Shown here: positions 6,737-14,800 of the stretch, one piece after another
How positions within the stretch are numbered: the first letter of the stretch is position 1
Layout of the letters: each line of letters begins with the position of its first letter
Source: UBA5905 sp964609975
GTDB lineage: Bacteria; Bacillota; Clostridia; Oscillospirales; Acutalibacteraceae
Length of the DNA: 19,190 nt
Direction of reading: 5' to 3'
Assembly: GCA_964609975.1 (NCBI GenBank)
Contig: CAZSTR010000029.1
Coordinates: 1 to 19,190 of the forward strand
Made by a program: the position numbers and the translations under genes
Notes under the pieces: generated by a model
Seen by the model: only the letters and a program-made list of their open reading frames with translations
Told to the model about the DNA's origin: nothing
Database searches by the model: none

Positions 6737-8131
6737 ATGAAGCGTACACCAAAACCGGTATTCTTCATTGTGGCGATTGTGATTCTGGCGTTGTCCTACA
6801 CCTCTCTTTTTGGTGTATACACGCGCTATGGAGACAGAACCGACACAGTGATTCGAGGCGTCAGCGGAATTCGCTGGGGCATCGATATCCAAGGCGGCGT
6901 CGATGTGACCTTCGGCCCGAAGGACGATGCTGTGGAGGTGACAGCATCCCAGCTGGACGGTGTGAAAAAAATCATCGAACAGCGTCTGGTCAGCAAGAAC
7001 ATCACCGACTATGAAGCCTATACAGATGCGGCGAGCCGCCAGGTGATCGTCCGCTTCCCCTGGGCCAGCACGGAGGAAACTCCGGAAGAGGCGGTGGCCG
7101 AAATCGGCCAGACGGCTATGCTGGCTTTCTATTATGGAAGCGACACCGACTCCGACGGAAAGCCCACTGGCGACCGGATTCTCACCGGCGACGATGTGGA
7201 ATCGGCCCAGGCCTCTTATGTGCAGACCTCGGAAACCAGTACTGGAGAATATGTGGTTGCTCTGACGCTGAAGGAGTCTGGAAAGAGCGCCTTCGCCGTC
7301 GCCACAAAGAAGCAGTATAACGGTGGAAGCAACAGCGGCACAATTTCTATCTGGCTGGACGATGACATGATTTCCAACCCGACGGTTAACGCAGAAATCA
7401 CCGACGGTGTGGCGACGATTTCTGGAAGCTTCGAGAGCTATTCGGATGCGAAGGAGCTGGCGGATTTGATCACCTCCGGCGCGTTGCCCTTCGAAATCGA
7501 GACGAAGAGCCTCGGATCCATTTCCCCCACCATGGGAAGTAGCGCCCTCAAGGCGATGGCGATCGCGGCGGTGATTGCTATGGTGTTGGTGGCGGTGATT
7601 ATGATTCTGCTGTACCGTCTGCCCGGCTGTGTGGCGGTTTTGTCTCTGTGCGGCCAGATGGCCGGCACGCTGGCGGCCATCAGCGGCTATTTCGCCGTGT
7701 TCAACAGCTTCACCATGACCCTGCCCGGCGTGGCCGGACTGATTTTGTCTATCGGCATCGGTGTGGATTGTAACGTGATCACCGCCGAGGCGGTGCGCGA
7801 GGAAATCCGCGCTGGAAAGACCATCGACGGTGCCATCCGTTCTGGCTCGAAAAACTCCTTCTGGGCGATTTTCGACGGAAACATCACGGTGCTGATTGTG
7901 TCGCTGGTGCTGATGGGTGTTTTCGGCTCCTCCAGTAGTCTGCTGGGGCTGATGTTCAGCTGGCTGCCGGTGTCCACTACCGGCTCGGTGTATTCCTTCG
8001 GTTACACCCTGCTGATTGGCGTGATTATGAACTTTATCATGGGCATTTGGGCCTATCGTCTGATGCTGCGGTCGGTTTCCCGCTTGAAGCCCTTCCGCAA
8101 GCCCTGGCTGTATGGAGGTGATCGCAAATGA
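6737..8131 (+). CDS. secD: protein translocase subunit SecD
   Basis: A 464-residue membrane protein that, with SecF, uses the proton gradient to help SecYEG release exported proteins. A first transmembrane segment (about 8-26) is followed by the periplasmic-type P1 region with IRWGIDIQGGVDVTF (45-59), then five hydrophobic segments (about 271-293, 297-320, 328-350, 378-396, 413-445). The conserved TM4 charge motif appears as SIGIGVDCNVITAEAVREEI (338-357), with Cys345 where most SecD proteins have Ala (VDAN). The ATG at 6737 is chosen because AGGAGG (6722-6727) lies 9 bases upstream and the frame then starts with a short basic N-terminus before TM1. The stop overlaps the secF start as ATGA. 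Confidence 0.95.
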   Translation: MKRTPKPVFFIVAIVILALSYTSLFGVYTRYGDRTDTVIRGVSGIRWGIDIQGGVDVTFGPKDDAVEVTASQLDGVKKIIEQRLVSKNITDYEAYTDAASRQVIVRFPWASTEETPEEAVAEIGQTAMLAFYYGSDTDSDGKPTGDRILTGDDVESAQASYVQTSETSTGEYVVALTLKESGKSAFAVATKKQYNGGSNSGTISIWLDDDMISNPTVNAEITDGVATISGSFESYSDAKELADLITSGALPFEIETKSLGSISPTMGSSALKAMAIAAVIAMVLVAVIMILLYRLPGCVAVLSLCGQMAGTLAAISGYFAVFNSFTMTLPGVAGLILSIGIGVDCNVITAEAVREEIRAGKTIDGAIRSGSKNSFWAIFDGNITVLIVSLVLMGVFGSSSSLLGLMFSWLPVSTTGSVYSFGYTLLIGVIMNFIMGIWAYRLMLRSVSRLKPFRKPWLYGGDRK

Positions 8132-9048
8132 AAAAGTTTGATTTTGTTGGTCATCTGAAAACCTTCCTGTGTATCTCGCTGGCGATTATGCTGGTGGGGG
8201 TTGCGGTCAATGTGATTTTCGGCACCCAGCTGGATGTGGCCTTCAAGGGCGGCACGGTTCTGCGCTATAGCTATGAGACCCAGCCGGAGGTGGAAACGCT
8301 GGCGAAGGACGCAAAGGAGATTCTCGGCGCCGAAACGGTGGTGGCTCTCGACAATGTGAACGACACGGCGGTGGTCACGGTGACCCTGCCCGGCGAAATC
8401 TCCATGGAACAGCAGAACGCCTTCTCCGAAAAGCTGGAGAAGAGCTATGCCTCCAACAAAATGACCCCCTTCAGCACCAACACGCTGAGTGCCTCCATGG
8501 GCTCGAAGTTTTTCCTTCGTTGCCTGATTGCGTTGGGCGTGGCGGCGGCGCTGCTGCTGTTGTATGTGGGCTTCCGCTTCCGCAAAATCGGCGGTTTTTC
8601 CGCCGGTCTAACGGCGCTGTTTGCGCTGGTGCATGACCTACTGATTGTGTATTTTGCCTTTGTGGTATTCCGCATCCAGCTCAACGAGAATCTGGTGGCG
8701 GTGATGCTGACGATTCTTGGCTATTCGCTCAACGACACCATCGTGATTTTCGACCGTATCCGTTCGAACCGGGCGAAAATGAACGCTCCGTTGGACGAGG
8801 TTGTGAACACCTCGATCCAGCAGTGCCTGCGGCGTACGCTGGTAACCAGCCTGACGACGGTGACGGCGATTGGAGCGGTGCTGGGTGTGGCGCTGGCGAT
8901 GCATGTGGATTCCATCATCAGCTTCGCTCTGCCGATGCTGCTCGGCTCGATTTCCGGCTGCTATTCCTCTGTGTTCCTCAGTGCTCCGCTGTGGGCCAAG
9001 TGGATGGACCATAAGGCGGCCAAGGCGCAGAAGGCCGGAAGGAAATAA
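8128..9048 (+). CDS. secF: protein translocase subunit SecF
   Basis: A 306-residue SecF, partner of SecD in the accessory Sec complex. The first transmembrane segment (about 11-31) is followed by the family motif FKGGTVLRYSY (39-49); a group of five more segments from about 127 includes FALVHDLLIVYFAF (165-178) and the TM4 signature GYSLNDTIVIFDRIR (198-212), whose Asp/Arg residues belong to the proton path. The start ATG overlaps the secD stop (ATGA), and a long ribosome site GGAGGTGAT (8114-8122) lies 5 bases away inside secD. SecD and SecF are separate here, rather than fused as in Bacillus subtilis SecDF. A terminator follows within 25 bases, so the transcript is bicistronic. Confidence 0.96.
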   Translation: MKKFDFVGHLKTFLCISLAIMLVGVAVNVIFGTQLDVAFKGGTVLRYSYETQPEVETLAKDAKEILGAETVVALDNVNDTAVVTVTLPGEISMEQQNAFSEKLEKSYASNKMTPFSTNTLSASMGSKFFLRCLIALGVAAALLLLYVGFRFRKIGGFSAGLTALFALVHDLLIVYFAFVVFRIQLNENLVAVMLTILGYSLNDTIVIFDRIRSNRAKMNAPLDEVVNTSIQQCLRRTLVTSLTTVTAIGAVLGVALAMHVDSIISFALPMLLGSISGCYSSVFLSAPLWAKWMDHKAAKAQKAGRK

Positions 9049-9071
9049 CCGAAAGCGCTTGTGCGATAACC

Positions 9072-9120
9072 AAATGCCCCCGCAAACTGTTCAACGAACA
9101 GTCTGCGGGGGCATTTTTCT
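9072..9120 (+). terminator. rho-independent terminator after secF
   Basis: Stem AAATGCCCCCGCA (9072-9084) / TGCGGGGGCATTT (9104-9116), with a second inner helix ACTGTT/AACAGT (9086-9091/9097-9102) after one mismatch, ends in a T-run. It lies 23 bases downstream of the secF stop. Confidence 0.93.
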
Positions 9121-9152
9121 TTGTACTTTCTTTGCATGGGAAAACCGGTGCG

Positions 9153-9188
9153 AAAAAACGGGAGAGTCCGTTTCGAACTCTCCCGTTT
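9153..9188 (-). terminator. rho-independent terminator after the SPFH gene
   Basis: AAACGGGAGAGT (9156-9167) pairs with ACTCTCCCGTTT (9177-9188) around a 9-base loop. On the minus strand the stem is followed by six T (complement of 9153-9158). It lies 16 bases past the SPFH stop at 9205. Confidence 0.9.
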
Positions 9189-9204
9189 GCTGGTTCAAAG
9201 AAGC

Positions 9205-10155
9205 TCAATCGTCACAGCAGGGGTCGGCCTTTGGCGGCTCCACCGGCTTCGGCGCGGAGGCAGTGGTGTCTCCCAGTCCGGTTGTTTCGCTGAACAGCAC
9301 ATGGTTGACGGTGGCGTTGACGGCGTCGGTGGGGATGATGAGCTTGGCGGCGGTGCCGTTGGATAGCTCCACCAGCGCTTCGTATTTTTTCAGCTCCAGC
9401 ACGGCGGCGTCTGCGCCGGCCTCACGGATAGCGCGGATGCCGTCCGCTTCCGCCTTTTTCGCCAGCAGAAGCGCCTTCGCTTCGCCCTCGGCACGGGCGA
9501 TGCGGGCGTCGCGCTCGCCCTCCGCCTCCAGAATCATGGCCATCTTGTCGCCTTCGGCGCGGGTGATGGCGGCGGCCTTGTGGCCCTCTGCCTGAAGAAG
9601 GGTTTCCCGGCGATCCCGTTCGGCCTTCATCTGCTTTTCCATGGCGGCCTGAATTTCGGCAGGCGGGATGATGTTTTTCAGCTCCACGCGGGACACCTTG
9701 ATGCCCCATTGGTCGGTGGCGTCATCCAGAATGGCGGTCATTTTCCCGTTGATGTCGTCGCGGGAGGTGAGGGTGCCGTCCAGCTCCAGCTCGCCCACGA
9801 TGTTGCGCAGGGTGGTGGCGGTCAGGTTGGATAGCGCGTTGATGGGGTTGACCACGCCATAGGTATACAGCTTCGCGTCGAAAATGCGAAAATAGACCAC
9901 CGTGTCGATCTGCATGGTCACATTATCCTTTGTAATCACCGGCTGGGGCGGCGCATCCAGCACCTGCTCCTTGAGGGTGATACGCTTGGAAATGCGCTCC
10001 AGCACCGGGATTTTAATATGCAGACCCGCCTCCCAGGTGGTTTGGTATTTTCCGAGGAATTCGATGACGAATTGCGAGGATTGAGGAACGATTTTCAGGT
10101 TTGCGAGGATGAGTATCGCCAGCAAAGCAAGCAAGCCGATGAGGATAACTTCCAA
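9205..10155 (-). CDS. SPFH/band-7 (stomatin/QmcA-like) membrane-anchored protein
   Basis: A protein of about 316 residues with a single N-terminal membrane anchor (residues 2-20), a band-7 domain (about 22-180: ITLKEQVLDAPPQPVITKDNV, DTVVYFRI, WGIKVSRVELKNIIPP) and a long charged coiled coil with repeated AEG[DEH] units (about 190-240), ending in a Pro-rich tail with CCDD. SPFH proteins form large rings on membranes and often organise proteases or microdomains; no substrate can be read here. No NfeD partner gene is adjacent, although one is common for this group. The frame has no ATG start: TTG at 10153-10155 is preferred because GAAAGGGG lies 9 bases upstream; TTG at 10162-10164 (three residues longer) has that site with no spacing. 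It has its own promoter and terminator. Confidence 0.9.
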   Translation of the reverse strand: MEVILIGLLALLAILILANLKIVPQSSQFVIEFLGKYQTTWEAGLHIKIPVLERISKRITLKEQVLDAPPQPVITKDNVTMQIDTVVYFRIFDAKLYTYGVVNPINALSNLTATTLRNIVGELELDGTLTSRDDINGKMTAILDDATDQWGIKVSRVELKNIIPPAEIQAAMEKQMKAERDRRETLLQAEGHKAAAITRAEGDKMAMILEAEGERDARIARAEGEAKALLLAKKAEADGIRAIREAGADAAVLELKKYEALVELSNGTAAKLIIPTDAVNATVNHVLFSETTGLGDTTASAPKPVEPPKADPCCDD

Positions 10156-10185
10156 ATTAAACAACCCCTTTCAGTTGGTGTCTCC

Positions 10186-10214
10186 AGTATAGCAATTTTT
10201 CGACCGCTTGTAAA
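10186..10214 (-). promoter_or_regulatory. sigma-A promoter of the SPFH gene
   Basis: On the minus strand TTTACA (10209-10214), a 17-base spacer and TATACT (10186-10191) match the consensus well. The transcript would start near 10179, about 24 bases before the TTG start, with the GAAAGGGG ribosome site between. Confidence 0.85.
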
Positions 10215-10283
10215 CAGCTTTTGAAAACTTTCCGCCTTCAGCCGACAAAATTGCAATTCTGTCTTTTATTTTTGCGAATTCTG

Positions 10284-10292
10284 TGGTAGAAT
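10284..10292 (+). promoter_or_regulatory. extended -10 promoter of asnB
   Basis: TGG followed by TAGAAT (10287-10292) forms an extended -10 element in an AT-rich stretch. No good -35 is visible at 16-18 bases. The start would be near 10299, about 44 bases before the asnB ATG. Confidence 0.6.
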
Positions 10293-10342
10293 AGCAGAAA
10301 AGGGAGAAAATCTCCGACCGAAAAAGAAAGGAAGACCCGATT

Positions 10343-12172
10343 ATGTGCGGATTTTGCGGCTTCACCGGCGAATTAACCGACCGGGAGGGATATTTGCGGC
10401 AGATGACCGAAAAAATCACCCATCGCGGCCCGGATGCCGACGGCTATTATCTGGACGACACGCTGGCGATGGGCTTTCGGCGGTTGAGCATCATTGATTT
10501 GGAGGCGGCACAGCAGCCTTTGTATAACGAGGATAAAACACTGGCGCTGATGTTCAACGGGGAAATTTATAACTATCAGGAGCTGCGGGAGGAGCTGCAG
10601 GCGCTCGGCCATTGCTTCGCCACCAACGGCGATGGCGAGACCCTTCTCCATGGCTATGAGGAATGGGGCGCAGGGCTGTTGCCCCGTTTGCGGGGTATGT
10701 TCGGCTTCGCTATTTGGAATATTGCCGAACAGCGGCTGTTCATCGCCAGAGACTATTTCGGGATAAAGCCGATGCACTATACCCTGTTGCCGGACGGACG
10801 GCTGGTGTTCGGCTCGGAAATCAAGTCGATTTTGGTGCATCCGGATGTGAAAAAGGAGCTGAATCCGGCGGCGCTGGATAAATATCTCTCCTTCCAATAT
10901 TCGGTGCCGACCGAAACCTTCTTTAAGGGGATTTCCTGTCTGCCGCCGGCGCACTATATGGTGCATGAGGCCGGAAGGGTGGAGGTGTTCCGCTATTGGG
11001 AGCCGAGCTTCTCTCCGGACGAGAGCATGACGCTGGAGCAGGCGGTGGATGAAATCGACCGCGCCTTCACCGATTCGGTGGCCGCCCATCGCATCAGTGA
11101 TGTAGAGGTAGGCTGTTTTCTGTCCGGAGGCGTGGATTCCAGCTTTGTGGCCTCCTATTTTGGCGGCCAGAAGGCGTTCACCGTCGGCTTCGACAACGGT
11201 CAGCACTATAATGAAAGCAACTATGCGGCGGAGCTGGCGAAGGAGGTGGGCATCGAGCATCATGTCCACATCATCGGCGAAAAGGAATATTGGGACGCGT
11301 TGCCCAAGGTGCAATACTATTTGGATCAGCCGTTGGCCGACCCCTCTTGCGTGGCACTGTATTTTGTTTCGAAGCTGGCGGCGGAGAAGGTGAAGGTGGT
11401 GCTGTCCGGCGAGGGTGCGGACGAGCTCTTCGGTGGCTATCGGATTTATCATGAACCGACCTCCCTGCGGGGGTATCAGCGGCTTCCCCGTTGGTTGCGG
11501 CGGGGCGCGGCGGCGCTTGTGGAAGCGCTTCCGTTCTCCTTCAAAGGGAAATCCTTCCTCGTCCGTGGGTCGAAAACGCTGGAGGAGCGGTTCATCGGCA
11601 ATGCCAATATGTTCACGAAGAAGGAAAAAATGCGGCTTTTGCGGAATATTCCCGCCACCGACCCCACCGATTTCACGGCGGAATATTATACCCGCTGTGC
11701 GGGGCAGGATGATGTGACCCGGATGCAATATCTGGACATTAACCGCTGGATGGTGGGCGATATTCTGCTCAAGGCGGATCGAATGAGCATGGCTCATTCG
11801 TTGGAGCTGCGGGTGCCCTTTCTGGATAAGAAGGTTTTCGAGGTAGCCGCGCGTATTCCCGCGAAGCATCGGGTGGCGGCGGGCACCACAAAGTATGCTA
11901 TGCGTCTGGCGGCTCAGCGCCATATCCCGGAATCGGCGGCTTCGAAGCCGAAGCTGGGCTTCCCGGTGCCCATCCGTATCTGGTTGCGGGAGGATACCTA
12001 TTATAACCGGGTGAAGAAGGCGTTCCTTTCCCCTGCGGCGGAGAAATATTTCCGTGTGGAGGAGCTGATGCGTCTGCTGGATCAGCACAAGGCGGGGAAA
12101 AAGGATAATTCCAGAAAAATCTGGACGGTGTATATGTTCCTGGTTTGGTATGGTGTGTTTTTCGAGGACTGA
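10343..12172 (+). CDS. asnB: asparagine synthetase, glutamine-hydrolysing
   Basis: A 609-residue class-II glutamine amidotransferase fused to a synthetase domain; it makes asparagine from aspartate, glutamine and ATP. Cys2 follows the initiator Met directly (MCGFCGF), giving the N-terminal nucleophile. Further amidotransferase residues appear in HRGPDADG (27-34), NGEIYNY (72-78) and RDYFGIKP (136-143). The synthetase half has the ATP pyrophosphatase loop SGGVDSS (261-267) and GEGADELFGGY (356-366). Length is typical for this AsnB type (about 610-620). The start is fixed by Cys2 and by GAAAGGAAG upstream. The gene is followed after 55 bases by a DUF4830 gene and then an rsuA-type gene without a visible terminator, so the three are probably cotranscribed. 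Confidence 0.96.
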   Translation: MCGFCGFTGELTDREGYLRQMTEKITHRGPDADGYYLDDTLAMGFRRLSIIDLEAAQQPLYNEDKTLALMFNGEIYNYQELREELQALGHCFATNGDGETLLHGYEEWGAGLLPRLRGMFGFAIWNIAEQRLFIARDYFGIKPMHYTLLPDGRLVFGSEIKSILVHPDVKKELNPAALDKYLSFQYSVPTETFFKGISCLPPAHYMVHEAGRVEVFRYWEPSFSPDESMTLEQAVDEIDRAFTDSVAAHRISDVEVGCFLSGGVDSSFVASYFGGQKAFTVGFDNGQHYNESNYAAELAKEVGIEHHVHIIGEKEYWDALPKVQYYLDQPLADPSCVALYFVSKLAAEKVKVVLSGEGADELFGGYRIYHEPTSLRGYQRLPRWLRRGAAALVEALPFSFKGKSFLVRGSKTLEERFIGNANMFTKKEKMRLLRNIPATDPTDFTAEYYTRCAGQDDVTRMQYLDINRWMVGDILLKADRMSMAHSLELRVPFLDKKVFEVAARIPAKHRVAAGTTKYAMRLAAQRHIPESAASKPKLGFPVPIRIWLREDTYYNRVKKAFLSPAAEKYFRVEELMRLLDQHKAGKKDNSRKIWTVYMFLVWYGVFFED

Positions 12173-12227
12173 ATGGCGTTGTCGCCGCATATATATGGGA
12201 AAAATCGGTATGCGGAGTGGATGAACG

Positions 12228-12719
12228 ATGTTTGTGATGTCCTTGAAAACGACGGCCCCGCGGATGCTGGTGAGCGTCGCGGTTGTGGTGGCGCTGCTGG
12301 CGGTGGCGGTGGGGCTGTCCTTTTGCCCGAAAACCGCCTCTGCGGCGGTTGTGGCCGAGTCGGAGGAGCAACGGGTGGCCTTTCTGCTGGGGCTGGGCTA
12401 TGAGGTGGCCGCGCCCGCCGAGGTGCGGGAGGTGCTGATCCCGGCGGAGTTCGACGCAGCTTTTGCGGAATATAACCATCTGCAGCAGGCGGCCGGAACG
12501 GATTTGACACCGCTGATGGGGAAGCGGGTAAAATGCTGGAGCTATACGGTCACGAATTTCCCCGGAACGGAGACGGTGCAGGCGCATATTCTTGTGTATC
12601 GGGGCCGGGTTGTGGGCGGAGACATTTCCTCCACCCGGCCGGAGGGCTTGCGACAGGGGCTGGTGGCGCTGCCGCCGGCCGAAACGGAAAGGACAGAAAA
12701 GGATGGAAAGACTGGATAA
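12228..12719 (+). CDS. membrane-anchored DUF4830-type protein
   Basis: A 163-residue protein with an N-terminal membrane segment (about 13-31) and a short positive start (MSLKTTAPR), so its C-terminal domain likely lies outside the membrane. The soluble part (47-145) contains EQRVAFLLGLGYEV, VLIPAEFDAAFAEYNHLQ, GKRVKCWSYTVTNFPG and HILVYRGRVVGGDISS, the pattern I recall for DUF4830, a family of unknown function in spore-forming Firmicutes. The ATG has GGAG (12214-12217) 10 bases upstream. The end overlaps the next gene by 17 bases in another frame, so both are translated from one message. A role in the envelope or in sporulation is only a guess. The family assignment is from memory and not searched. 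Confidence 0.8.
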   Translation: MFVMSLKTTAPRMLVSVAVVVALLAVAVGLSFCPKTASAAVVAESEEQRVAFLLGLGYEVAAPAEVREVLIPAEFDAAFAEYNHLQQAAGTDLTPLMGKRVKCWSYTVTNFPGTETVQAHILVYRGRVVGGDISSTRPEGLRQGLVALPPAETERTEKDGKTG

Positions 12720-13419
12720 GCTGCTTTGCTCCCAGTCCACCCGCACTCGCTCCGAGGCGGGTCGCCTCATTCGCGGCGGCCATGTGACGGTAGACGGGGC
12801 GGTTTGCCGGGATGCCGGCCGCCGGCTGGAGCCGGGCGCGGTGACGGTGGCGGTGGACGGGAAGCCTTTGGGCTATGCGGAGCATATTTATCTCATGCTC
12901 AACAAGCCGGCGGGGATTTTGTGCGTGTCCCGCGACCCGAAGGCGCCGACGGTGATTGATTTGTTGCCGGAGGAGTATCGGCGGCGCGGGCTGTTCCCCG
13001 CCGGGCGGCTGGACAAGGACACCCACGGGCTGACCCTCATCACCGATGACGGTGCGCTGGCTCATGAGCTGTTGTCTCCCCGCCATCATGTGGGGAAGGT
13101 GTATCTGGCGCGGCTGGACAGGCCGTTGACGGAGGCGGCGGCCGCCGCCTTTCGGGCGGGGCCGGTGCTGACGGACGGCACCCGTTGCCTGCCGGCGCAG
13201 GTACGGGTGGTTGAGCCGGGGGAGCAGCCGCTGACGGAGGTGCGGATTTTCGAAGGAAAATTTCACCAGATTAAGCGGATGTTTCTAGCGGTTGGCTGCA
13301 CGGTGATATGGCTCAAGCGTATTTCCATGGGCGGCCTGCAGCTGGACGAAAATCTCCCGGAGGGTGCTTGCCGTCCCCTGACCGAAGCGGAAAAAATGGG
13401 CATATTTAACGAAATTTAG
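12703..13419 (+). CDS. rsuA: RsuA/RluB-family rRNA pseudouridine synthase
   Basis: A 238-residue protein with an N-terminal S4 RNA-binding domain (MERLDKLLCS...RLIRGGHVTVDG, residues 1-55) and a pseudouridine synthase domain. Family signatures are LNKPAGILCVSRDP (66-79) and the catalytic loop FPAGRLDKDTHGLTLITDDG (98-117), with Asp104 as nucleophile; GKFHQIKRMF marks the C-terminal part. Such enzymes isomerise one uridine in rRNA. The length (238) fits RsuA, which acts on 16S U516, better than the longer RluB group, but substrate cannot be read with certainty. The ATG at 12703 has AAAGGA 9 bases upstream and sits inside the end of the DUF4830 gene, indicating coupling. Confidence 0.92.
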   Translation: MERLDKLLCSQSTRTRSEAGRLIRGGHVTVDGAVCRDAGRRLEPGAVTVAVDGKPLGYAEHIYLMLNKPAGILCVSRDPKAPTVIDLLPEEYRRRGLFPAGRLDKDTHGLTLITDDGALAHELLSPRHHVGKVYLARLDRPLTEAAAAAFRAGPVLTDGTRCLPAQVRVVEPGEQPLTEVRIFEGKFHQIKRMFLAVGCTVIWLKRISMGGLQLDENLPEGACRPLTEAEKMGIFNEI

Positions 13420-13450
13420 CTCCTGTTTTTGACATGGTGATAGGCTGCAT

Positions 13451-13491
13451 AAAAATAAACCAAGAAGTCGCGGGAAAGTTTGTTTATTTTT
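13451..13491. repeat. AT-rich inverted repeat upstream of the ABC ATPase promoter
   Basis: AAAAATAAAC (13451-13460) and GTTTATTTTT (13482-13491) are perfect 10-base inverted arms separated by 21 bases. The pair lies about 28-68 bases before the -10 of the next gene. The spacing of about two or three helical turns and the AT content fit an operator better than a terminator, though it could also end the rsuA transcript weakly. Confidence 0.45.
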
Positions 13492-13515
13492 GGGATGGTT
13501 ATTTTACGGGAAAAA

Positions 13516-13524
13516 TGTTATAGT
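13516..13524 (+). promoter_or_regulatory. extended -10 promoter of the sugar ABC ATPase
   Basis: TGT-TATAGT (TG at 13516-13517, hexamer 13519-13524) is an extended -10 element. No good -35 lies at the right distance. The leader to the ATG at 13617 would be about 86 bases, which I could not fold into a known riboswitch by eye. Confidence 0.6.
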
Positions 13525-13616
13525 ATTGGCAGTGTGGGAGCTTGGGTGAACGACACACAGATCCCCCGTCTGTTTTGCTTTTTTATTTTGAAACATTTAG
13601 TGGAGGTTAATTTCTT

Positions 13617-14759
13617 ATGGCCAGTCTTTCTCTAAAGGAAATCTACAAAAAGTATCCCGGCGGCGTGGTTGCCGTCTCCAACTTCAATTTGGAAATCAAG
13701 GACAAAGAGTTCATCATCATGGTCGGTCCTTCCGGCTGCGGAAAGTCCACGACCCTGCGTATGATCGCCGGTCTGGAGGAGATTTCCTCCGGCGAGCTGT
13801 ATATCGGTGACCGTCTGGTTAACGATGTGGCTCCGAAGGATCGCGATATCGCCATGGTGTTCCAGAACTATGCTCTGTATCCCCACATGACCGTGTTCGA
13901 TAACATGGCGTTTGGCCTGAAGCTGCGCAAGACTCCGAAGGAGGAGATCAAGCGCCGCGTGGAGGAGGCCGCCCGTATTCTGGACATCGCCCACCTGCTG
14001 GATCGGAAGCCGAAGGCTCTGTCCGGCGGTCAGCGTCAGCGTGTGGCACTGGGTCGCGCCATCGTGCGTGAGCCGAAGGTGTTCCTGCTGGACGAGCCGC
14101 TGTCCAACCTGGATGCGAAGCTGCGTGCTCAGATGCGTACCGAGCTGTCCAAGCTGCACCAGAAGCTGGGCACCACCTTCATCTATGTTACCCACGACCA
14201 GACCGAGGCTATGACCATGGCCGACCGGATCGTGGTTATGAAGGACGGTCTCATTCAGCAGGTGGATACGCCTCAGCATCTGTATGACCTGCCCTGCAAT
14301 ATGTTCGTGGCCGGCTTCATCGGTAGCCCCCAGATGAACTTCATCGAGTCCGTTCTGGGCAAAAACGAGAACGGCTACTATGTGGAGTTTGGCTCCGAGG
14401 ACACGAAAACGAAGCGGGGCGTGAAATATCAGATTCCGCTGCCGGCCGCCAAGACCGAAGGCAAGAACATGGACGAATATGTCGGCAAAGAGGTCATCAT
14501 GGGTATCCGTCCGGAGGATGTGCATGATGAGCCCCGTCTGCTGGAGGAGTTCGGCGATTGCAAGGTGAAGGCGAAGGTGGAGGTTACCGAAATGATGGGT
14601 GCTGAGACCTTCCTGTATGTGAATGTGGAAGGCTTCGATTTCACCGCGCGCGTGGAGCCCACCTCCACCGCTCACCCCGGCGACGAGATCGAGGTGGCTC
14701 TGGAGAACACGAAAATCCATATTTTCGACAAGGATACCGAGCGCACCATCTGCAACTAA
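13617..14759 (+). CDS. ugpC: sugar ABC transporter ATP-binding protein (MsmX/UgpC type)
   Basis: A 380-residue ATPase that energises carbohydrate importers of the CUT1 class. It has Walker A GPSGCGKST (37-45), Q-loop Gln83, the signature LSGGQRQRVALGRA (135-148), Walker B VFLLDEP (155-161), His193 of the H-loop and a C-terminal regulatory TOBE/OB domain (about 240-375) with GIRPEDV. Length fits MsmK/MsmX/UgpC (360-390). No permease or binding protein is beside it; in Firmicutes one such ATPase often serves several importers, so a shared role is likely. The ATG has GGAGG (13602-13606) 10 bases upstream. Codons are biased (many CGT, CTG, GGT), more than in its neighbours, which suggests high expression. 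It has its own promoter and terminator. Confidence 0.95.
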   Translation: MASLSLKEIYKKYPGGVVAVSNFNLEIKDKEFIIMVGPSGCGKSTTLRMIAGLEEISSGELYIGDRLVNDVAPKDRDIAMVFQNYALYPHMTVFDNMAFGLKLRKTPKEEIKRRVEEAARILDIAHLLDRKPKALSGGQRQRVALGRAIVREPKVFLLDEPLSNLDAKLRAQMRTELSKLHQKLGTTFIYVTHDQTEAMTMADRIVVMKDGLIQQVDTPQHLYDLPCNMFVAGFIGSPQMNFIESVLGKNENGYYVEFGSEDTKTKRGVKYQIPLPAAKTEGKNMDEYVGKEVIMGIRPEDVHDEPRLLEEFGDCKVKAKVEVTEMMGAETFLYVNVEGFDFTARVEPTSTAHPGDEIEVALENTKIHIFDKDTERTICN

Positions 14760-14767
14760 ACAAAGAG

Positions 14768-14800
14768 AAACAGCCGTCCCAATCGGGGCGGCTGTTTTTT
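14768..14800 (+). terminator. rho-independent terminator after the ABC ATPase gene
   Basis: AAACAGCCGTCCC (14768-14780) pairs with GGGGCGGCTGTTT (14785-14797), one G-T pair included, around an AATC loop, followed by a run of six T ending at 14800. Confidence 0.93.

Noticed and set aside
10373..12190. A 605-residue open frame antisense to asnB
   Set aside because: It mirrors asnB for its whole length, has no family motif and its protein is rich in His, Arg and Gln, as expected for the reverse frame of a GC-rich gene.
13525..13616. Leader of the ABC ATPase gene as a riboswitch
   Set aside because: I could not find a conserved aptamer pattern or an associated terminator or anti-terminator by eye.
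13632..14720. A 362-residue open frame antisense to the ABC ATPase gene
   Set aside because: The plus strand encodes a complete ATPase with all motifs; the antisense frame has none and no ribosome site.
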